A stretch of DNA of 53,091 bases, from assembly GCA_025356035.1 (NCBI GenBank), contig JANXYN010000098.1, positions 1 through 53,091 on the forward strand, read 5' to 3'. The notes below the pieces were generated by a model that was not told where the DNA came from, searched no databases, and saw only the letters and a program-made list of their open reading frames with translations. The DNA is from Geobacteraceae bacterium. GTDB taxonomy: Bacteria > Desulfobacterota > Desulfuromonadia > Geobacterales > Geobacteraceae. This document shows, in pieces, positions 51,863-53,091 of the stretch. Within the stretch, counting starts at the first letter, position 1, and each line of letters starts with the position of its first letter. The position numbers and the translations under genes were made by a program.

Positions 51863-53091
51863 TCACCCCTTCTCCTGGCCATTGTTGGCCCATGAATCAC
51901 GCAGGGTTACGGTCCGGTTGAAGACCAGCGCGCCGGCCGCAGAATCCCGCTCGTCAACACAGAAATAGCCCTGCCGCTCGAACTGGCAACGGCTTCCCGG
52001 CAAAGCTCCGGCGAGGCTCGCTTCGATCCTGGCTGAGGTAAGGACCTCCAGGGAGCCAGGATTGATGAAGCACTTGTAATCCTGCCCCCCCTTGTCCGGG
52101 TTAGGCACCCCAAACAACCGGTCATAGAGACGGACCTCGGCCGCTATGGCATGGCGGGCCGAAACCCAGTGGATAGTCCCTTTCACCTTGCGTCCCGCCG
52201 CCGGACCACCGGTACGCGTATCTGGATCGTAGCTGCAATGGACCACCAGAATGTTCCCCGCCGCATCCTTCTCCACACTGGTGCATCTCACGATGAAGGC
52301 GTAGCGGAACCGCACTTCCTGCCCCAGCGTCAGACGATGGAACCCCTTGGGCGGTGTCTCCAGGAAGTCATCCCGCTCGATATAGAGCTCGCGGCAGAAA
52401 GGGACCCGACGACTCCCCATCTCCGGCCGTTGCGGATGGTTGGCCGCCTCGAATTCCTCCACCGTCCCTTCGGGAAAGTTATCAATGATCACCTTTAACG
52501 GCCGTAGTACCGCCATCGCCCGCGGCGCCTGAGCATTGAGATCTTCCCGCACGCTCTCCTCCAGCAGGCTCATGTCGATCCAGCTGTCGCTCCGGCCAAC
52601 CCCGATCCGCTCGCAGAAGGCACGGATCGACTCCGGCGTATATCCGCGCCGGCGGAGTCCAACCAGAGTAGGCATCCGCGGGTCGTCCCAGCCACTCACA
52701 TCACCATCCTGAACAAGCTGCAGGAGCTTACGCTTACTCATCACTGTATAGGTAAGGTTCAGTCGGGAGAATTCATACTGTCTGGGGTGATAGATGCCGA
52801 GCCGATCGAGGAACCATTCGTAGAGGGGGCGGTGGGACTCGAACTCCAGGGTGCAGATGGAGTGGGTGATCCCCTCTATGGAGTCTGACTGGCCATGGGC
52901 GTAGTCATACATGGGATAGATACACCACTTGCTCCCCACGTGGGGATGCTCGGCATGGAGAATCCGGTACATGACCGGGTCTCGGAGGTTTAGGTTGGGA
53001 GAAGCCATGTCGATTTTGGCCCGCAGCACCTTTGAGCCGTCCGGAAATTCCCCAGCACGCATGCGGCGGAACAGATCGAGGTTCTCTGCCG
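51863..53091 (-). CDS. glnS: Glutaminyl-tRNA synthetase, 5' end outside window
   Basis: About 409 residues present; the frame stays open past the right edge ([14 protein letters not shown]), so the N-terminus with the HIGH motif is missing. Seen here: [17 protein letters not shown], the KMSKS equivalent VMSKRKL, and the beta-barrel anticodon-binding domain. Charges tRNA-Gln. The che genes follow on the same strand. Confidence 0.93.
   Translation of the reverse strand, partial: AENLDLFRRMRAGEFPDGSKVLRAKIDMASPNLNLRDPVMYRILHAEHPHVGSKWCIYPMYDYAHGQSDSIEGITHSICTLEFESHRPLYEWFLDRLGIYHPRQYEFSRLNLTYTVMSKRKLLQLVQDGDVSGWDDPRMPTLVGLRRRGYTPESIRAFCERIGVGRSDSWIDMSLLEESVREDLNAQAPRAMAVLRPLKVIIDNFPEGTVEEFEAANHPQRPEMGSRRVPFCRELYIERDDFLETPPKGFHRLTLGQEVRFRYAFIVRCTSVEKDAAGNILVVHCSYDPDTRTGGPAAGRKVKGTIHWVSARHAIAAEVRLYDRLFGVPNPDKGGQDYKCFINPGSLEVLTSARIEASLAGALPGSRCQFERQGYFCVDERDSAAGALVFNRTVTLRDSWANNGQEKG

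Noticed and set aside
1-53091. tRNA or rRNA genes
   Set aside because: No cloverleaf sequence or rRNA-like stretch was recognised on either strand by eye; a tRNA search program would be decisive.

Overview
The window comes from a GC-rich, anaerobic-type Gram-negative bacterium that looks like a member of the Desulfuromonadota (Geobacter or Pelobacter relatives). The reasons are a periplasmic multihaem c-type cytochrome, a Fe-hydrogenase-like sigma54 regulator, ferritin-like diiron proteins, many chemoreceptors with a full che cluster, a hybrid kinase/GGDEF protein and the general gene content. This placement is inference from gene content; there is no rRNA in the window.

Layout. (1) 1-3380: an AT-rich island holding the 3' part of a nuclease-like/NACHT (STAND) ATPase gene that resembles antiphage defence proteins, then a REP-associated tyrosine transposase flanked by inverted repeats and short tandem repeats. 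(2) 3434-15987: housekeeping and stress genes: a CPA2 cation/proton antiporter, an NDUFA9-like NAD(P)-binding protein, an AddB-like and an AddA-like helicase/nuclease (double-strand break repair) separated by genes for a rubrerythrin-like protein, a coiled-coil stress protein, dodecin, a Nudix hydrolase and an RluA pseudouridine synthase. (3) 15990-23068, all on the minus strand: a zinc-ribbon protein, a hybrid kinase-REC-GGDEF protein with both phosphorylation residues replaced, a cyclase-family hydrolase, a ferritin-like protein, Hsp33 and a U32 peptidase. (4) 23204-31255: a nine-CxxCH cytochrome, a lipoprotein, a tandem rhodanese, two paralogous chemoreceptors and an exported protein. (5) 31380-33673: DAHP synthase aroF preceded by an aromatic-rich leader peptide and two tandem terminator hairpins (an attenuator), an unannotated-size 38-residue membrane protein, and a YqaA/DedA-like membrane protein. 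(6) 33696-39138: M16 peptidase, DoxX-like protein, two exported proteins and a small hypothetical. (7) 39306-42258: a regulatory cassette with a candidate small RNA carrying a CCUCCU loop, a ferredoxin/Fe-hydrogenase-like/sigma54 activator whose own promoter overlaps a palindrome, the same palindrome upstream of a sigma54-type promoter, and a ribbon-helix-helix gene. (8) 42371-53091, minus strand: cysS, then cheY, cheB, cheA-REC, an MCP, cheW and REC-cheR-TPR, running directly behind glnS, which leaves the window.

How they fit together. The che cluster (51827 to 43946) supplies every core part of one chemosensory pathway with its own receptor; the two extra receptors at 26581-30525 could feed it or another system, and one has a sigma28-type promoter. 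The aroF leader would couple aromatic amino acid supply to shikimate-pathway entry. The hydrogenase-like activator and its three operators form a self-contained autoregulatory circuit. Several genes (transposase, addB, the aroF leader peptide, yqaA-like) have promoters placed so that transcription would begin at or next to the start codon, suggesting leaderless mRNAs.
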